Shown: positions 36,430 to 48,330, numbered from the stretch's first letter. The stretch is 64,000 bases of DNA from Hygrophila difformis (GCA_030278955.1 JAOANR010000002.1:1054001-1118000), one strand, 5' to 3'. Notes: generated by a model from the sequence alone, not told the origin. Made by a program: numbers and translations.

Positions 36430-36797
36430 CTAGCGCAAGCAAGAGATCTAAGTTAATATTCGCCAAGATTCTAAGTTCAATTTGCCAAGATTCTAGGTTC
36501 GAGTTTCCAAGATTCTAAGTTCAAGTTTCGCCAAGATGCTAAGTTCAAGTTTCGCCAAGATTCTAAGTTCAAGTTTCCAAGATGCTAAGTTCATAGCAGA
36601 GATGCGACATGCATATGCAAATGATAATTCCCCCCAATAATAATTTAATACACCATATATTTTTCCATGGGTTTTAAAATAAAGAATAAAAATTCTCCCA
36701 TGGAAATAATACTTTAAAATTTAAAATAATAGTCAAAATATTAATAATAGTTTAAAAATAGTAATGGTTTTAAAAATAATAGTTTAAAAATAGCCGG

Positions 36798-36809
36798 GCT
36801 CTGATACCA
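36798..36809 (-). promoter_or_regulatory. Primer binding site, initiator-Met tRNA (element D)
   Basis: Minus strand TGGTATCAGAGC, three bases after the LTR end at 36813. Confidence 0.9.
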
Positions 36810-37172
36810 ACTTGTAACACCCCGGTTTTTGGTCACCCAGGTCGGGATGTCACCGCCACATCTCCCTAGTAAGACACGGTTTCTCCGAGCTTACTAAAGA
36901 GATGCAAGGCTAGGTATTGCAGTATTTAAAACATTTAAAGCATTCAAAATAGCCCATACAATATAATTCGAAAATAATAATAGCATAGCGCAGCGGAAAT
37001 ATTTAGTTTAGTACAGTATCGCAGCTGAAATTATAAAAAGGGCCGACATGGCCAAAACACGGGTTAAACAGGCCCGTTCATAATATAGTCTAAGTACGAA
37101 ATTTAAAAGCAAAATAACAATCCCCAAAATCCCATGCATGATTCGTGCTCATACAGGCTCATTCCACATATT

Positions 37173-38515
37173 CTGTAAAGAAAGGAATAAAAATGGTTTT
37201 GGTCAGCAAAATTGCTGAGTAAGTTAACACATGCATGACTGTAGGGTTTTAAAGCCATAAATTTAATAATTTAACAAAAGCATGATAATAACATAATATT
37301 TCGTTTCATCTAATCCATATCCAATAACATAATTTATCTCAGGCTCTATTTAATAACACATATCACATGGTTCAAGATAATAGCCATAATTAAAATAAAG
37401 CATTTAAATAATTTAATTTGACAACAATATCATTTAATCTAGTTTAACTTAATTTGGAATCCCCATTACATTCCCGATTTGGTATTTCAAAGTTTCACGA
37501 TAAAAATCGCGATGTCAACAAGTTTAGCCGGTAGCCCGGCGGCCGCAGCTGTATCAGCCATACCCAGTACCACTCCGGAGCCTCGGGAAACCCATACGGA
37601 TATTCACGAGAGTGTAGGCTCTAAGTTTCGCCGTTTTGGCAATATCACATTTCAAGTATAGCGCGCGGGGTCACCATCGTCCATTACGGCACGAAGTGAA
37701 TCGTTAGGGGGCACCCTGCAGAGCACTCACCCCTAATTTTAATTTATCAAGTTTGTAAGGGGATTTAATTTTTAAAATCTGCCTTCCATCGTATTAATTT
37801 AGAAACAATATCTCAATTCGTTTCAACCCTAAAGGTTAATTCCAAGTTTCAACAAGATTTCAAAATTTCGTTCGGTAAATCACAGTTTACTCCAAAATTC
37901 GTCTAAAATCAGATTTAATTCCAAAAATTCCAAAATTTCATATCTGACTCGGAAACATCAAGATCTACAACTTTCGTGTTTTAACTTTTTCAATCCGAGA
38001 TACCTAAGTAGGTCAAAATTGCCAATTTTCGCATAACAAGAAATCTGTCCGAGTTTAACATGTCACAGTTTAAAGATTTCAAATTCTAACATATCAATTC
38101 AACTCCAAACTTAATAAAATTTGACAGGGATCATCTTAAGACATTTATCTACAACTTTCATGTTTGGCCAAAGATCTAAAACAGCCTAGATCCTATGTCA
38201 AAAACGAGATCAAGATCACTCCTAAGTTCTGTCCAAGATTTCAAGATCTAGAATTAAACAGTTCGGTTTCAACGGGTTTTCACATATCAAATCAACTCCA
38301 AAAATTCTCAAATTTTTACAGTAGCTAGGTCTAAGTCTTAGGAACGTTTTTCGTGTTTTAAGTTTTTCCGTTTGAGTTCGTTTTAAGGGTCGGAAAAATT
38401 CACCAAATCTGTTGCGTCAGTAGAAAAACAAAAGTGGACAGATTTATGGTTCTTGTTGAATCTTTTAGGTTTCGAATGTTTTAAAATCTCCCAAAACCAT
38501 GTAAGGTTAACTTAC
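37173..38515 (-). other. Predicted LTR intron of element D
   Basis: Donor ACT|GTAAGTTAACC at 38515, acceptor TTTCTTTACAG ending at 37173. Hairpin CAGCA-ATTT-TGCTG (37217-37204) 31 nt before the acceptor, preceded by TTAACTTACT. Sequence inference only. Confidence 0.45.
37496..37735 (-). repeat. GC-rich hairpin module of LTR D
   Basis: Not a simple tandem repeat, but rich in short hairpins: GCCGG-GCTA-CCGGC (37504-37517), GCC-AAAAC-GGC (37630-37640), CAC-TTC-GTG (37695-37703) and an AGGGG/CCCCT stem at the end. F1 has the same module with the first stem changed to GCCG-GTTTT-CGGC. Confidence 0.6.
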
Positions 38516-38832
38516 AGTGTCTATGAACGTCGGGAATGTCCAATTCGGAGGCGTGGCTTCCAGATCACCGTTTCTCCTCTCCGTTCGTCGGGTTCTACGA
38601 TCTAGATTCGATACGGGGGTGTAGAAAGAAAAAGGAGATGATTAGGATTCGTTTTCGAATCGTTTATTGAATAAAGATTGGACCGAGACTTACCAGACTA
38701 TGGAGATCTGTAGAGAAACTCGTCCAACAGCGTTCGTCTTGGTTTCGTGCCTCCGACGACTCCGGATTTAGGGTTTCGAACGTATAGAATGTTGTAGGGT
38801 TTCGTAAACTTGTTCGGGGCTCCCAAGGGGCT

Positions 38833-38840
38833 TATTTATA
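38833..38840 (-). promoter_or_regulatory. TATA box of LTR D
   Basis: Minus strand TATAAATA followed by AGCCCC, as in F1 and F2. Confidence 0.6.
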
Positions 38841-39411
38841 GAATTCTCAATCCCTAGGGCGTCCACGACCGACCTAAAGGTCTGGAGTCGAGAGATGTTC
38901 AACCGAAAGTCGAAAAATCCGCGTTCGGGCGAGAGATTCACGCAACGACCGAATCTGTGGGGTGGCGCGGTCGTGGCGCGCTAATGCCACTTCACCGCGC
39001 GGCCACCGCGCCGACTTCGCCTGGACTTCGGTCCGGGCGGGTCGTGCGATCCGTCGTGCTTTTCCGCCTCTCTTTCGGGTTTCTATCCCTCTATGCTCCC
39101 GAATTCCGATTTCCGGGGTATATTCGGGTTCATACTTTCTCTCTAATTTTATTCTCAGTCTAATTGGATGTTTTGGACTCGAATACTCGAGTTCATTAGT
39201 GTCGGGTTTTGGTGTTCCATTTATCCATCCTTTTGTTTAATTAAATTCCTTTAATTCCTTTTTAAGTAAAAATCTCATTTCTCATTTTCTTATCTTTATT
39301 TATTTCTTTTATTTGCTGGTTTTGTTTATTTATTTATGGTATGTATTTTATTTATTATTTATTTATTTAATTATTGTTTTATTTTATGATGGAAAATTCA
39401 TGGGTATTACA

Positions 39412-41059
39412 TCTGATCAGGTTGGGATTGGAAATTCTGGAAATTCTGGCCTTGGTTCTGATTAGGCCTCTGTTGGATTTGAGGTTGGAAATTCTGATTC
39501 TGATTTTGAAAGTTCTGCACTCTTTGCTGGACGAATCCTTGATTCTGAGGTCTGAAGTTTTGCTGTGGGTTTTGATTTGCGAACTGGTTGGGCTGGTTTG
39601 GCTGCAACAAATGCGCGTTAAGTGCATTGTTGTTGGAATAAGAGAGGTTGGGATGGCGATTTTGGTAGTTTCCGGCATAATTACAGCTCTCGGTAGCTAT
39701 CTGTTGGCATGTATCAGTTGGGTGAGGCCCCTGACACAATCCACAGACAACTCCCGATTGCTGTGTTTGAACTTGGTCTGATGATGTTCCTGCCTGAGGA
39801 GCGTCTATCCCCTTCCCTTTATCCTGACTCAGCTGTATCGCAGCTACCTGTTCTTGCAATTTTTCAAAATCTGTTTTCCCTTCACTTACAGCAAAGACTT
39901 TTCTAGGAGGATCCCCCTTCTTATCATCTGTGTTTAGGATGGATCTGTTGACAGACATTGTCTCAATCTTCTCCCAAGCTTGATCCATAGGCAAGTGGAG
40001 TAAATGTCGTCCGCCAGCAGCGTCTAACATTGTTCTCCATGGATGGGTGAGTCCTTCGTAGAATTTCCTCAATTGTTCCCATGGTGCGTACCCGTGTTGG
40101 GGGCATCGCCTGATGAGGCCTAAGAATCTTTCTTTCGCATCATATAATGATTCGTCTGGCTTCATTTTAAAATCTCCAATCTTAGCTCGTCCTTCCTCAA
40201 TCTTTGATTCCGGAAAATACTTCAACAAAAAGCTCCTCACCAAGTCTGCCCAAGTGCTCCTCAGATTGATAGGCAATGACTTATACCAGTCCCTGGCACC
40301 ACTATATAAAGAAAATGGAAACAACATTAGTCTTATAGCATCAGGAGAGACTCCCTGATTTTTGATCGTGTCGCAGAGCTCCAGGAAGGTCTGGAGATGA
40401 TCATGAGGGTCCTCATGATTTGCACCGCAGAACTGATTGTTTTGCACCAAATTAATGAGTGCCGGTTTGAGCTCGAAATTGCGTGCAGGAAAATGTGCTC
40501 TCCCAGGTCCATCCAGATAGGGCTCCACTATCGGTTGCATGAAGTCTGCTGCTGCTTGCTGTTGTTGTTGATTTCCTTGTTCAGCTTGGTTCTGGTACTG
40601 TTGGTGGTAATTGGGAAATTGCTGGAAGTTATGTGGATCTTGTGGGTTGTTCTGAAACTGATCTGGATTGAAAGCTTGGTTTTGGTATTGTTGATTTGGT
40701 ATGTTTTGGTTTTGGTGAAATTGGTTTAAGGGTGGTGGCGGTTGTTGGTGGAATTGCTGGTATTGTTGCTGATTGGGATTTGGTAGATTCTCCTCTTCGT
40801 TGGCACGATTAGGATGCTCTACCATTCCTCCGTCAGCTCCATTACCAGGATTATTTGGTGGTTGGTCTATGGGTAAGATCGGGGGAATGTTCTGGTTATC
40901 TGCCATGTCTGATAGGTCGCTGCTCGATGTTTCGGGTGAGGTACGGGTCCGACGCTCCTGCTCTTTCCGTCTTCTGGCTTCTGCCCTCAGTTGGCGAGCG
41001 GTCCTTTCTATTTCTAGATCGAACGGTAGCTCCGGTAATGTGTTCCTTTTCCGTTGCAT
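39412..41059 (-). pseudogene. gag: Gag of Ath-young, C-terminus cut by element D
   Basis: Starts MQRKRNTLPELP at 41059, about 130 bp after the PBS. A charged N-terminus and Asn/Gln/Pro-rich stretch (to about residue 175) precede the Athila Gag core (about 180-390; FELKPALINLVQNNQFCG, HDHLQTFLELCDTIK, WADLVRSFLLKYFPESK). A knuckle-like CGLCQGPHPTDTC (about 440) and an Asn/Gln-rich tail follow. About 549 residues are native; the frame runs into LTR D and stops within three codons of its edge. The role of an intact Gag is to form the virus-like particle and package element RNA in the cytoplasm. Confidence 0.92.
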
Positions 41060-41188
41060 AAGCAGTTGGTATCAAGCTTTTGACAGTACCTGTACAATCC
41101 CCAGGTTAGTGATGGTTTGATAGTATATACAAGAACTATCTATGAGTAAATCAGGAGTGTAGTTCTCTTAATAAACGGCGCTGCATCC
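41060..41188 (-). other. Leader of Ath-young between PBS and gag
   Basis: Begins GGATGCAGCGCCG right after the PBS. The same leader string appears inside the Ath-old LTR near 49505-49525, showing that leader sequence has been absorbed into LTRs of this family. Confidence 0.7.
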
Positions 41189-41206
41189 TCCCCGGCAACG
41201 GCGCCA
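41189..41206 (-). promoter_or_regulatory. Primer binding site, tRNA-Asp (Ath-young)
   Basis: Minus strand TGGCGCCGTTGCCGGGGA, the complement of the 3' end of plant tRNA-Asp and the usual primer of Athila/Tat-lineage elements. It abuts the 5' LTR end at 41207 directly. Confidence 0.93.
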
Positions 41207-43952
41207 TGAAACTTTTGCACCCATGCCAAGTTCCATGATGCAGCCGGGGTAGACAATTCAGTCTTAACAGACATCAGCGCGCAATACTTAATATAGTATT
41301 GATTTATTACAACTGTCTGCATCTCCCCGGCAACGGCGCCATGAAACTTTTGATGAGTTTCATTAACACGGGTAATTTTCTGAAATATCAGGTTTGGATT
41401 TATTAAATGAAAAGATTTATGATGTAGGGAAGGGGTTTAAGGATATGTTATGAATTCCCTTTTTATTACTCATGTGGGGTCTTTTGATTCCAATGGCGCT
41501 GTGGTCCTTCCCGTCATGAAACTTTTGACAAGTATCACGGTGCAACTGGGATTGACCTTCAGTCTGTCACCCTGAAAGTCCCTGGTATCTGCACCATGAT
41601 GCTTCTCTTAATTTCATGTCAAGAAGATACCTGCCATGAAACTTTTGAACATCTTCCCACTACATGAGTATTTTCTAAAATGTTGTGTTTTTATTTACTC
41701 GTGTCAAGAAACTGTGCTCCCGAAAGCGCACGGAGTCAAAAATTGCAGTAATTTATAGTAAGTACCGGATCGTTCACTGGAGGATGTGCGATGGAAGCAG
41801 GGCCCACGTCGTTTACTAAGATTTTCCACTCGGTTACTCGTTTCAAGTTTTGCAAGGGTTTCTAACAACTACTTGACATAATTTAAATCCAGATTATGAA
41901 AGCAGTAAAATTATTCTACAAAGCATGGTAAAATAGGTCGAAGAAAGCAATTAAATCTATACTACGAAAGCAATATAAAATTATGCTACACTATCTAGAA
42001 AGCAAATTGAAGTATGACAGAAGGGACAGGGAGGAAATAATAAAGATTGGACAAGATTCAGATGAAACACAATTAAACTTCCATTTTTATACACAGATCT
42101 TAGCTTGGGATAATCCTCTAGTTAGCTAACTCTCATGCTTTCTACACCATGTTCCCTTTAACAGACAGGTACTTATGGTGAGAATTTACATGCTCTTAAG
42201 ACAACAATTTCTAAGATACCACAGACTCACAACTGCCCTCACATGGCCATGCTAAGGCGTATTATTCATCTGTGGTGGATAAGCAACACCTAGCATATTA
42301 TTAGTTGACATGCCAAGTACTCCTATCATTCCCCCATGTCACACCCAAAGTTTCAAATCAAGTCCCAAACCATTCCATAACTCTCAAACCTTTTAACAGA
42401 TGGACAGCCCCTGATTCTTCCGAGTGACCTCTATGAAAGCATTTTAAAGGAAAGCAGTAAGAAAGCTGTAAAGAAAGCATTTGAATCTATCACTCGGAAG
42501 CATTAAAAACGTCTCTTTCCGTTAGTATAAAAGAGCCCCTGGTCTTGGTGACCAGATACAGATCAAGAACCCCCGAGATATCAATAAGCCACAGGGCTTA
42601 CAACATCTGGGTAGTTATGAGATACAAACTAAATGAAACAGATCCATAAATGAACCTATTCCGGATGTACTCACTCAAGACTCAATTCTAGACTTTGGCA
42701 GAAGAAGATAGTAGTCGAAGGAATACTCGACCTTACCTTATAAATTCACCAAGGCCTATATATTGTTCCTCTAGTATTACTTATCACATCTCATCTACAC
42801 CCAAGTGGATGTTGACTTAATGCGATATCTAATATCTGATTTCCAACACATAGCAATTTTGAGAAGCAATTGAATATTTGAAAATCATTCCCTAGACAGG
42901 TACTAAACTCTCAATTAAAATACAGATCCTTTCAGTCTAGATGAGACCTAATCGCTGACTCTGCTTCTAAGCTCTCAAAATCAACCCCCCAGTGGAATAT
43001 GAATTAGTCATAACTGTCGAATTTATCCCTTACTCAGATCCGGATTTTACAAAGGAATTTTTGTTGGAAATTTATTATGCAACATCCGATTTAAATCAAG
43101 ACTTCTGTGTCCAAGGGGAAGGATCCCCAAAATAGCAATAAGACCAGAACATCTACATAATAGTATCATGCATACAAGTATATGAAAAGGAAAATAAAAC
43201 ACCCCAAAATATATGGTGGGGTTAGACAGAATGCGATACACAAAGGTGGACTAGCCTGAGATGAGAAGAAATCGGCTAAAAAGAGTGCCAGAGATAGTTG
43301 GGGTTTTCCGGACTGCAAACATCTGCTGTCCGGTTCCCAATTATCCAAGATGACTGATTTTAGACAGAAAGAATTCCAAACAACGGTGACCGCCGCCATT
43401 TAGTTTTCTTTTGTCTGTGAGTGGAAGAATAACCCACATGTTTCTTGCTGTAATATTTTTCAACTGATATTGGTCGACATTAGTTGATACTATTGCAACT
43501 TGAATTCAGGTTGAGAAATTAAGATAAGGAAAATTAAAACTGTATCTGATTAGGAATTGGCTGAGTGACTAATCGAAACTCTTAGTGAAGAGAACTCTCG
43601 CCGAAGCTTCCACCAACCACTAACCAGATCATGCAAAATAACAGATAATGATTGACACACAGAAGATGGGTTAGTCGATATCCCTGTGAAGGGACCTTTC
43701 ACCAACATTAATCTGTGGTGTTTCTCATTATCCGTTCATACACACAATGAAAGAGAGAAAAATACAAAAGTAAGAGAATATTTTTGGTATTGTGTGGGTG
43801 TTAAGCACACAATAAATAGACACTAATGGGTTGAAATGTGTAATGGATAGAAATCAGATGAACTGGGCCGAGGCCCAATACACCCATGCAACTTACACAA
43901 ATCATGAAAGAAAATGTTTTTGGAGTTTTTTTTCAAAATAGAAGGGATAGTT

Positions 43953-44416
43953 CAATTCGAATTACTGGGGTAATTCGAATTGAGAATGCATGAAGAATGA
44001 AGTATGATCTTACCCAATTAATCCTTGCAAAGGAATGAGATATCATCTAATTCGAATTGTTGAGCAATTCGAATGAATTCGAATTAGACAACTCGAATTG
44101 ATGAAGTCCTTTCATTGCTCAAAATTGACTAAGGCACATACCTCAAGAGGAGGGTGAATTCGAATTGTTCAGCAATTCGAATTAATTCGAATTGCACAAT
44201 TCGAATTGGTAAGAAATGGAAAATAAACTAAGGCAAGAATGGTTGGCATGCAATACAATGTGGTTTCCCTTCCCAATTCGAATTGTTGAACCAATTCGAA
44301 TTAATTCGAATTAGAGAATTCGAATTGGTTGAAAACCACATGAAGGAAATTTTTGGGTATGCAATTTGAATTTCTTAGGCAATTCGAGATAATTCGAATT
44401 GCCTCAATTCGAATTA
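43953..44416 (-). repeat. Palindrome array, downstream cluster, 5' LTR of Ath-young
   Basis: Same units as 19591-20054. One arm differs (AATTCGAATG near 44070 against AATTCGAATT), a single recent change that breaks the perfect palindrome. Confidence 0.9.
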
Positions 44417-45280
44417 CACATTTTCAAATAACAACAATTTTTATTCTCACAAGTATGGGTTAGGTGAACACTGTGCTGTAATGATGGTTTTAGATTTACT
44501 AAATCCCTCATCTCACATCAATGTCATTTCACAGCCACCCTAGTGAAATTTTCAAGAAATAAACAAACACATGTCCAGTGGGTATTGGCAAGATTCAAAC
44601 CGTATTGCTACAAACCAAGGATCAAAGATCAAAGATCCTAAAACATCTAGTTATCTAAGAACTGCATGAATAAACTAAGAACACTCAAGTTATCTAAGGT
44701 AGCATAAAATACAAAACAAGGCAGGAAAAATAAAGCATAGAAATAAATTCTAACTAACCTTAAAACATCTAAAACCTAAGAGCACTTATTTGAAGCTCTA
44801 AGGCACTAAATCAAACCAAAAACCCACCAAACATGCATTTATTAAGTTTGGATGTCAACTAGGACATAATAAATGTAACCTAGTTGAAACAAACAAACAT
44901 ACTAAGCATTTATTTCTAGAGAAAGCATTAAAGAGTGCCAAAACACATGAATAATACCATTTCTGGAAATTTTTCTTGTATTGACACTTTGAAGGCAAAA
45001 TAAAGAACCCACAACCATCATTAACTTGAAGGTAGGGCTTACTCTAACTAGAAAGCTTGTAAAAATTCTGGAAATGGCTACTCTAGGGTTACACAAACTG
45101 TTTCTACACTAAACTAAGATCAAAGCATGTAAAGATTACACTACTTGCAAGAAAATTAAACTAAACTAAACTAACTACCTACCTAACCCTTAAGGGGTGT
45201 GGAACCTCCTGCTGTTCTTTTTGTCCCAAGCTGCTTTTTGGCAAAATTCTTGATCTCATAATTCTGTTGTGGAAGGTCTG

Positions 45281-45288
45281 CTTTTATA
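45281..45288 (-). promoter_or_regulatory. TATA box, 5' LTR of Ath-young
   Basis: Minus strand TATAAAAG; the presumptive promoter for the genomic RNA of the element. Confidence 0.7.
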
Positions 45289-45356
45289 GATAAATTTCGA
45301 AACCTTAGGCCCACCAATGTTGTGCACAGCTTTCTTTGGATGTATTGTTGAGTGAA

Positions 45357-45752
45357 GTTCGAATTATCTCAACCAATTCGAATTAATTCGAATTGTGAGA
45401 TCTCTTCCTTGAGCTGGAATTGTAGCCTTCAGTAGTCAATTCGAATTGTTGTGAAGAATTCGAATTAGTCTTTTCTCGAACTGGATGAGGGTTTCTGCTT
45501 GGCCTCCTTGCACCTATGGCAATTCGAATTGTTTGTGCTAATTCGAATTAATTCGAACTAGACAATTCGAATTGCATCTTCCTCTTGCCTTTGGGTTTCT
45601 TCTTTCTTCATTCCCTAATTCGAATTAATTCGAACTTGAACAATTCGAATTAGGCTTCTGCATCCCTTCCAACACTTAACCATTTCTTTGTTCTCTTCAG
45701 CAATTCGAATTGTGCGCAATTCGAATTAATTCGAATTGCACAATTCGAATTG
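45357..45752 (-). repeat. Palindrome array, promoter-proximal, 5' LTR of Ath-young
   Basis: Counterpart of 20995-21390, immediately upstream of the TATA box. Confidence 0.9.
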
Positions 45753-46091
45753 TGCTTCAACACTTAACCAAATTTCAGTTGTGGGATTTTCAATCTTTTT
45801 CCCATCTTTTTGGATTTTTGTGGGCTATATTATTCTTTTGCCCATCTTTTCATTCCTTTTTCTTTTCTTTTTCCTTTTTTTCATGTTTTTGGATTTTTCT
45901 AACACAAATACAATTAAAAATTGCATGTTTTGTGTCTTTTTATTACCAGCTTGATGTTTTTACAAACTAGCATTAATCTGTCAAATTCAACTGCTTTCTT
46001 ATTACAATAAGATGGAAACACGATCAAAATGTCCGTCTCAGACACGGAAATGGATTGGAAATAATGGTCAATTCTGGCCATTATCACTTGT

Positions 46092-46592
46092 CCAATCTTT
46101 ATTATTTTCTCCCTGTCCCTTCTGTCACATTTTAATTCGCTTTCGTAGAATAATTTTATTCGCTTTCCTAGCATAATTCTTATCGCTTTCTTAGAATAAA
46201 TTTAATCGCTTTTTAGACTAAATTTACCATGCTTTGTAGAATAATTTTACTGCTTTCATAGTCTAGTTTAAATTATTGTCAAGTAGTTGTTAGAAACCTA
46301 TGCAAAATCTGAATCGAGTAACCGAGTGGAAAATCTTAGTAAACGACGTGGGCCCTGCTTCTATCGCACATCCTCCAGTGAACGATCCGGTCTTACTATA
46401 AATTACTCCAATTTTTGACACTGTGCGCTTTCGGGGGCACAGTTTCTTAACACGAGTAATAAAACGTGACAACCTATAAATAAATCTCTAATCCCAAATC
46501 CATCTTCATAAATTGGTTTCATTAAATAAAATTGAAAACCAGGATTATGATTTTTCAGAAAATACTCATATAGTGGGAATGTATTAAAAGTT
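46092..46592 (+). mobile_element. Ath-old solo LTR, middle segment
   Basis: Continues Ath-old after the Ath-young insertion. CTTGT at 46087-46091 is the right TSD copy, and the following TCCAATCTTTATTATTT matches the minus strand of the young LTR from about 17689. It ends in ...GTATTAAAAGTT, where LTR G is inserted. Confidence 0.9.
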
Positions 46593-46944
46593 TGTAACAC
46601 CCCGGATTTGATAACCAAGGCCGGGATGTCACCGCCACACCTCCCTAACAAGACACGGTTTCTCCGAGCTTGCTAAAGAGATGCAAGGCTATGGTTTTTC
46701 AGAATTTAAATCATTCAAACAGCCCATTGTAATATAATTTAAAAAAAATAATAATATCAAAGTTGCAGCGGAATGTAATATTTACATATATATAATTGTA
46801 ATGCAGCGGAAATTTAAATACTGGGCCAACATGGCCAAAACACGGGTTAAACAGGCCCGTTCATACTATAGTCTAATGCAAATTTAAAATAAAGTGTTCC
46901 CAAAAATTCCCATGCATGTACGTGCTCAGTGTAATCCATATGCT

Positions 46945-48330
46945 CTGTAGGAAAAAGAAGGAAATGGTTTGGGTCAGCAAAACGTGCTGAGTAAGTTAAC
47001 ACCTAGCATGACTTAGGGGTTTCAAAGTCTTTAATTAAATTTAATAAAAACATGCTTGTAGGTAATACACGATTTAAGTTAATCATCCACTAATACTTAG
47101 ATGGCATAATTTAAAACAAAGAGAATATTCAATTCTCTTAATTCTCTCATGATTTCAGGATTTGGTATTTCAAGGATTTCACTCTTTCACTTTTGTTCGA
47201 TATGATCTAGTATAATATGTTCTCGGAAAAATGGACCCGCAAGAATTTAAACGCATCCTAGGGAATCAAACCCGTAGGATCAACACACGTCCTGGGGAAT
47301 CAAACCCGCAGGAAAACAAACGATCGCCCTTGGGGAATCGAACCCGCAAGAACTCAAATACATCCTAGGGAATTGAACCCATAGGAATCAACATTCATCC
47401 TGGGGAATTGAACCCGCAGGAAAACAAACAATCGCCTTTGGGGAATCAAACCCGCAAGGTGAGAACACATTTCGCAAATTTCACAAGTTTCTCAAAATAT
47501 AACTTTACACAAGTCGCTGTCTTACTCCGTAATTATTTAAAAATTCATTTTAAGTCCGAAAATTCTAAAACTTCACCAGTAAATCAAAAACACAGAGACG
47601 AACAAGTTTCGTGTTTTAAGTTTCTCGATCCGGGTTAAGGAAACGAGTCAAAAATCAAGTCTTTCACATAAGTAGTGTGCTGTCAGGTTTCCAGATTCGA
47701 CACCATTCAAACATTCGACTTTTTAATATATCAAATGGACTCAAAAAATTCTGAACTTTTATATGCACATACTAGACATGATTTCCTACAACTTTTCTTT
47801 AGATTGTGAAGATCAAAACGGACTAGAAAATATAGAACCATGCTCATCAAGTTCGGACCATTGCACTGTCAGATTTCAAAAAGGGTTTTAAATCACAGTT
47901 TATGTTCGGATTGATTTAGGGTAGCAAACGTTGATGAAAATCGATGAAATTTTTACACAACATAGTTTAATGTGTTAGGATCAAAAGTCTAGTTTTGAGT
48001 TTTTCGGTTTGAACTTTTGAAGTAGGGGTTTTGATCCGATTACAAATCTGTTACAGTTTCATGTTTGACTTTTAGGGCAGGTCTGTTGGAGGCCGTTTTC
48101 GGATAACAAAACACAATGAAAAATTATGAAAATTTTACACCAACTAGATCTATGTCTTAGGAACATTTTTCATGTTTTGAGTTTTTCCGTTTGAGCAGAT
48201 TTAAGTGTTTGAAAAATTCGCACCAATACGCTGCGCCGGGGGTTTCTCGTGTTGACAGATTTTTGAGTTTCTAAAGCTCTATGTTTGGTTGCATTTTAAG
48301 TCACCCAAAAACAAGTAAGCATTAACTTAC
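46945..48330 (-). other. Predicted LTR intron of G
   Basis: Donor ACT|GTAAGTTAATGC at 48330 (GTAAG pairs with CTTAC), acceptor TTTTTCCTACAG ending at 46945. Hairpin CAGCA-CGTTT-TGCTG ends 30 nt before it. Confidence 0.45.
47233..47459 (-). repeat. Tandem array of tRNA T-arm-like hairpins in LTR G
   Basis: Six full units and one half unit. In element sense each has an outer stem, a GGG/CCC inner stem and a 7-nt loop TTCGATT, TTTGATT or TTCAATT. Outer stems differ between units but stay paired: CCTA/TAGG (47257, 47364), CCTG/CAGG (47291, 47399), CTTG/CAAG (47330, 47436). The order repeats every three units (about 108 bp). One unit contains the Pol III B-box consensus GGTTCGATTCC. No A box or acceptor stem, so these are not tRNA genes. 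Confidence 0.9.

Larger units (their letters stand above)
33048..39411 (-). mobile_element. Element D: 3'-truncated Tekay-type chromovirus inserted in Ath-young
   Basis: On the minus strand: 5' LTR (39411-36813), initiator-Met PBS (36809-36798), small coiled-coil ORF (36429-36079) and Gag-Pro-RT (35831 to about 33048). RNase H, integrase, chromodomain, PPT and 3' LTR are absent. Athila Gag sequence ends exactly at the LTR edge (39412) and Athila protease sequence begins at the RT break, so a deletion removed the 3' half of D together with part of Ath-young. No TSD can be checked for that reason. Confidence 0.88.
36813..39411 (-). repeat. 5' LTR of element D (2599 bp)
   Basis: Edges TGTAACACCCC (36813) and GGGTATTACA (39411) on the plus strand. 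Same family as F1 and F2. TATA box 38840-38833, GC-rich U3 block (38955-39065), predicted intron 38515-37173. Upstream of the acceptor it has a 240-bp GC-rich, hairpin-rich module (37496-37735) shared with F1 (49690-49925) but replaced in F2 by the 28-bp array. Confidence 0.92.
16845..46086 (-). mobile_element. Ath-young: near-complete Athila-type retrotransposon carrying nested elements
   Basis: Two LTRs of exactly 4880 bp (41207-46086 is 5', 16845-21724 is 3') flank PBS (tRNA-Asp), Gag, Pro-RT-RH-IN, an F-box gene and a PPT, all in minus orientation. The TSD CTTGT is at 16840-16844 and 46087-46091, within Ath-old. By eye the LTRs differ at only about 20 positions with no net length change, about 0.4%. 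The interior contains solo LTR F2 (22250-24878) and truncated element D (about 33048-39411). Gag is cut by D and pol has one nonsense codon, so it is not autonomous now. Confidence 0.93.
41207..46086 (-). repeat. 5' LTR of Ath-young (4880 bp)
   Basis: Aligns to the 3' LTR with a constant offset of 24362 and no net indel. TATA box 45288-45281; palindrome arrays 45752-45357 and 44416-43953; internal PBS-like site 41341-41324. Small frames such as 43166-43399 recur in both LTRs only because the LTRs are near-identical. Confidence 0.93.

Noticed and set aside
41324..41341. Perfect tRNA-Asp PBS taken as the functional PBS of Ath-young
   Set aside because: The TSD CTTGT and the LTR copy at 16845 place the LTR end at 41207, so this PBS copy is inside the LTR.
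47233..47459. tRNA gene cluster
   Set aside because: Only T-arm-like hairpins; no A box, anticodon arm or acceptor stem.
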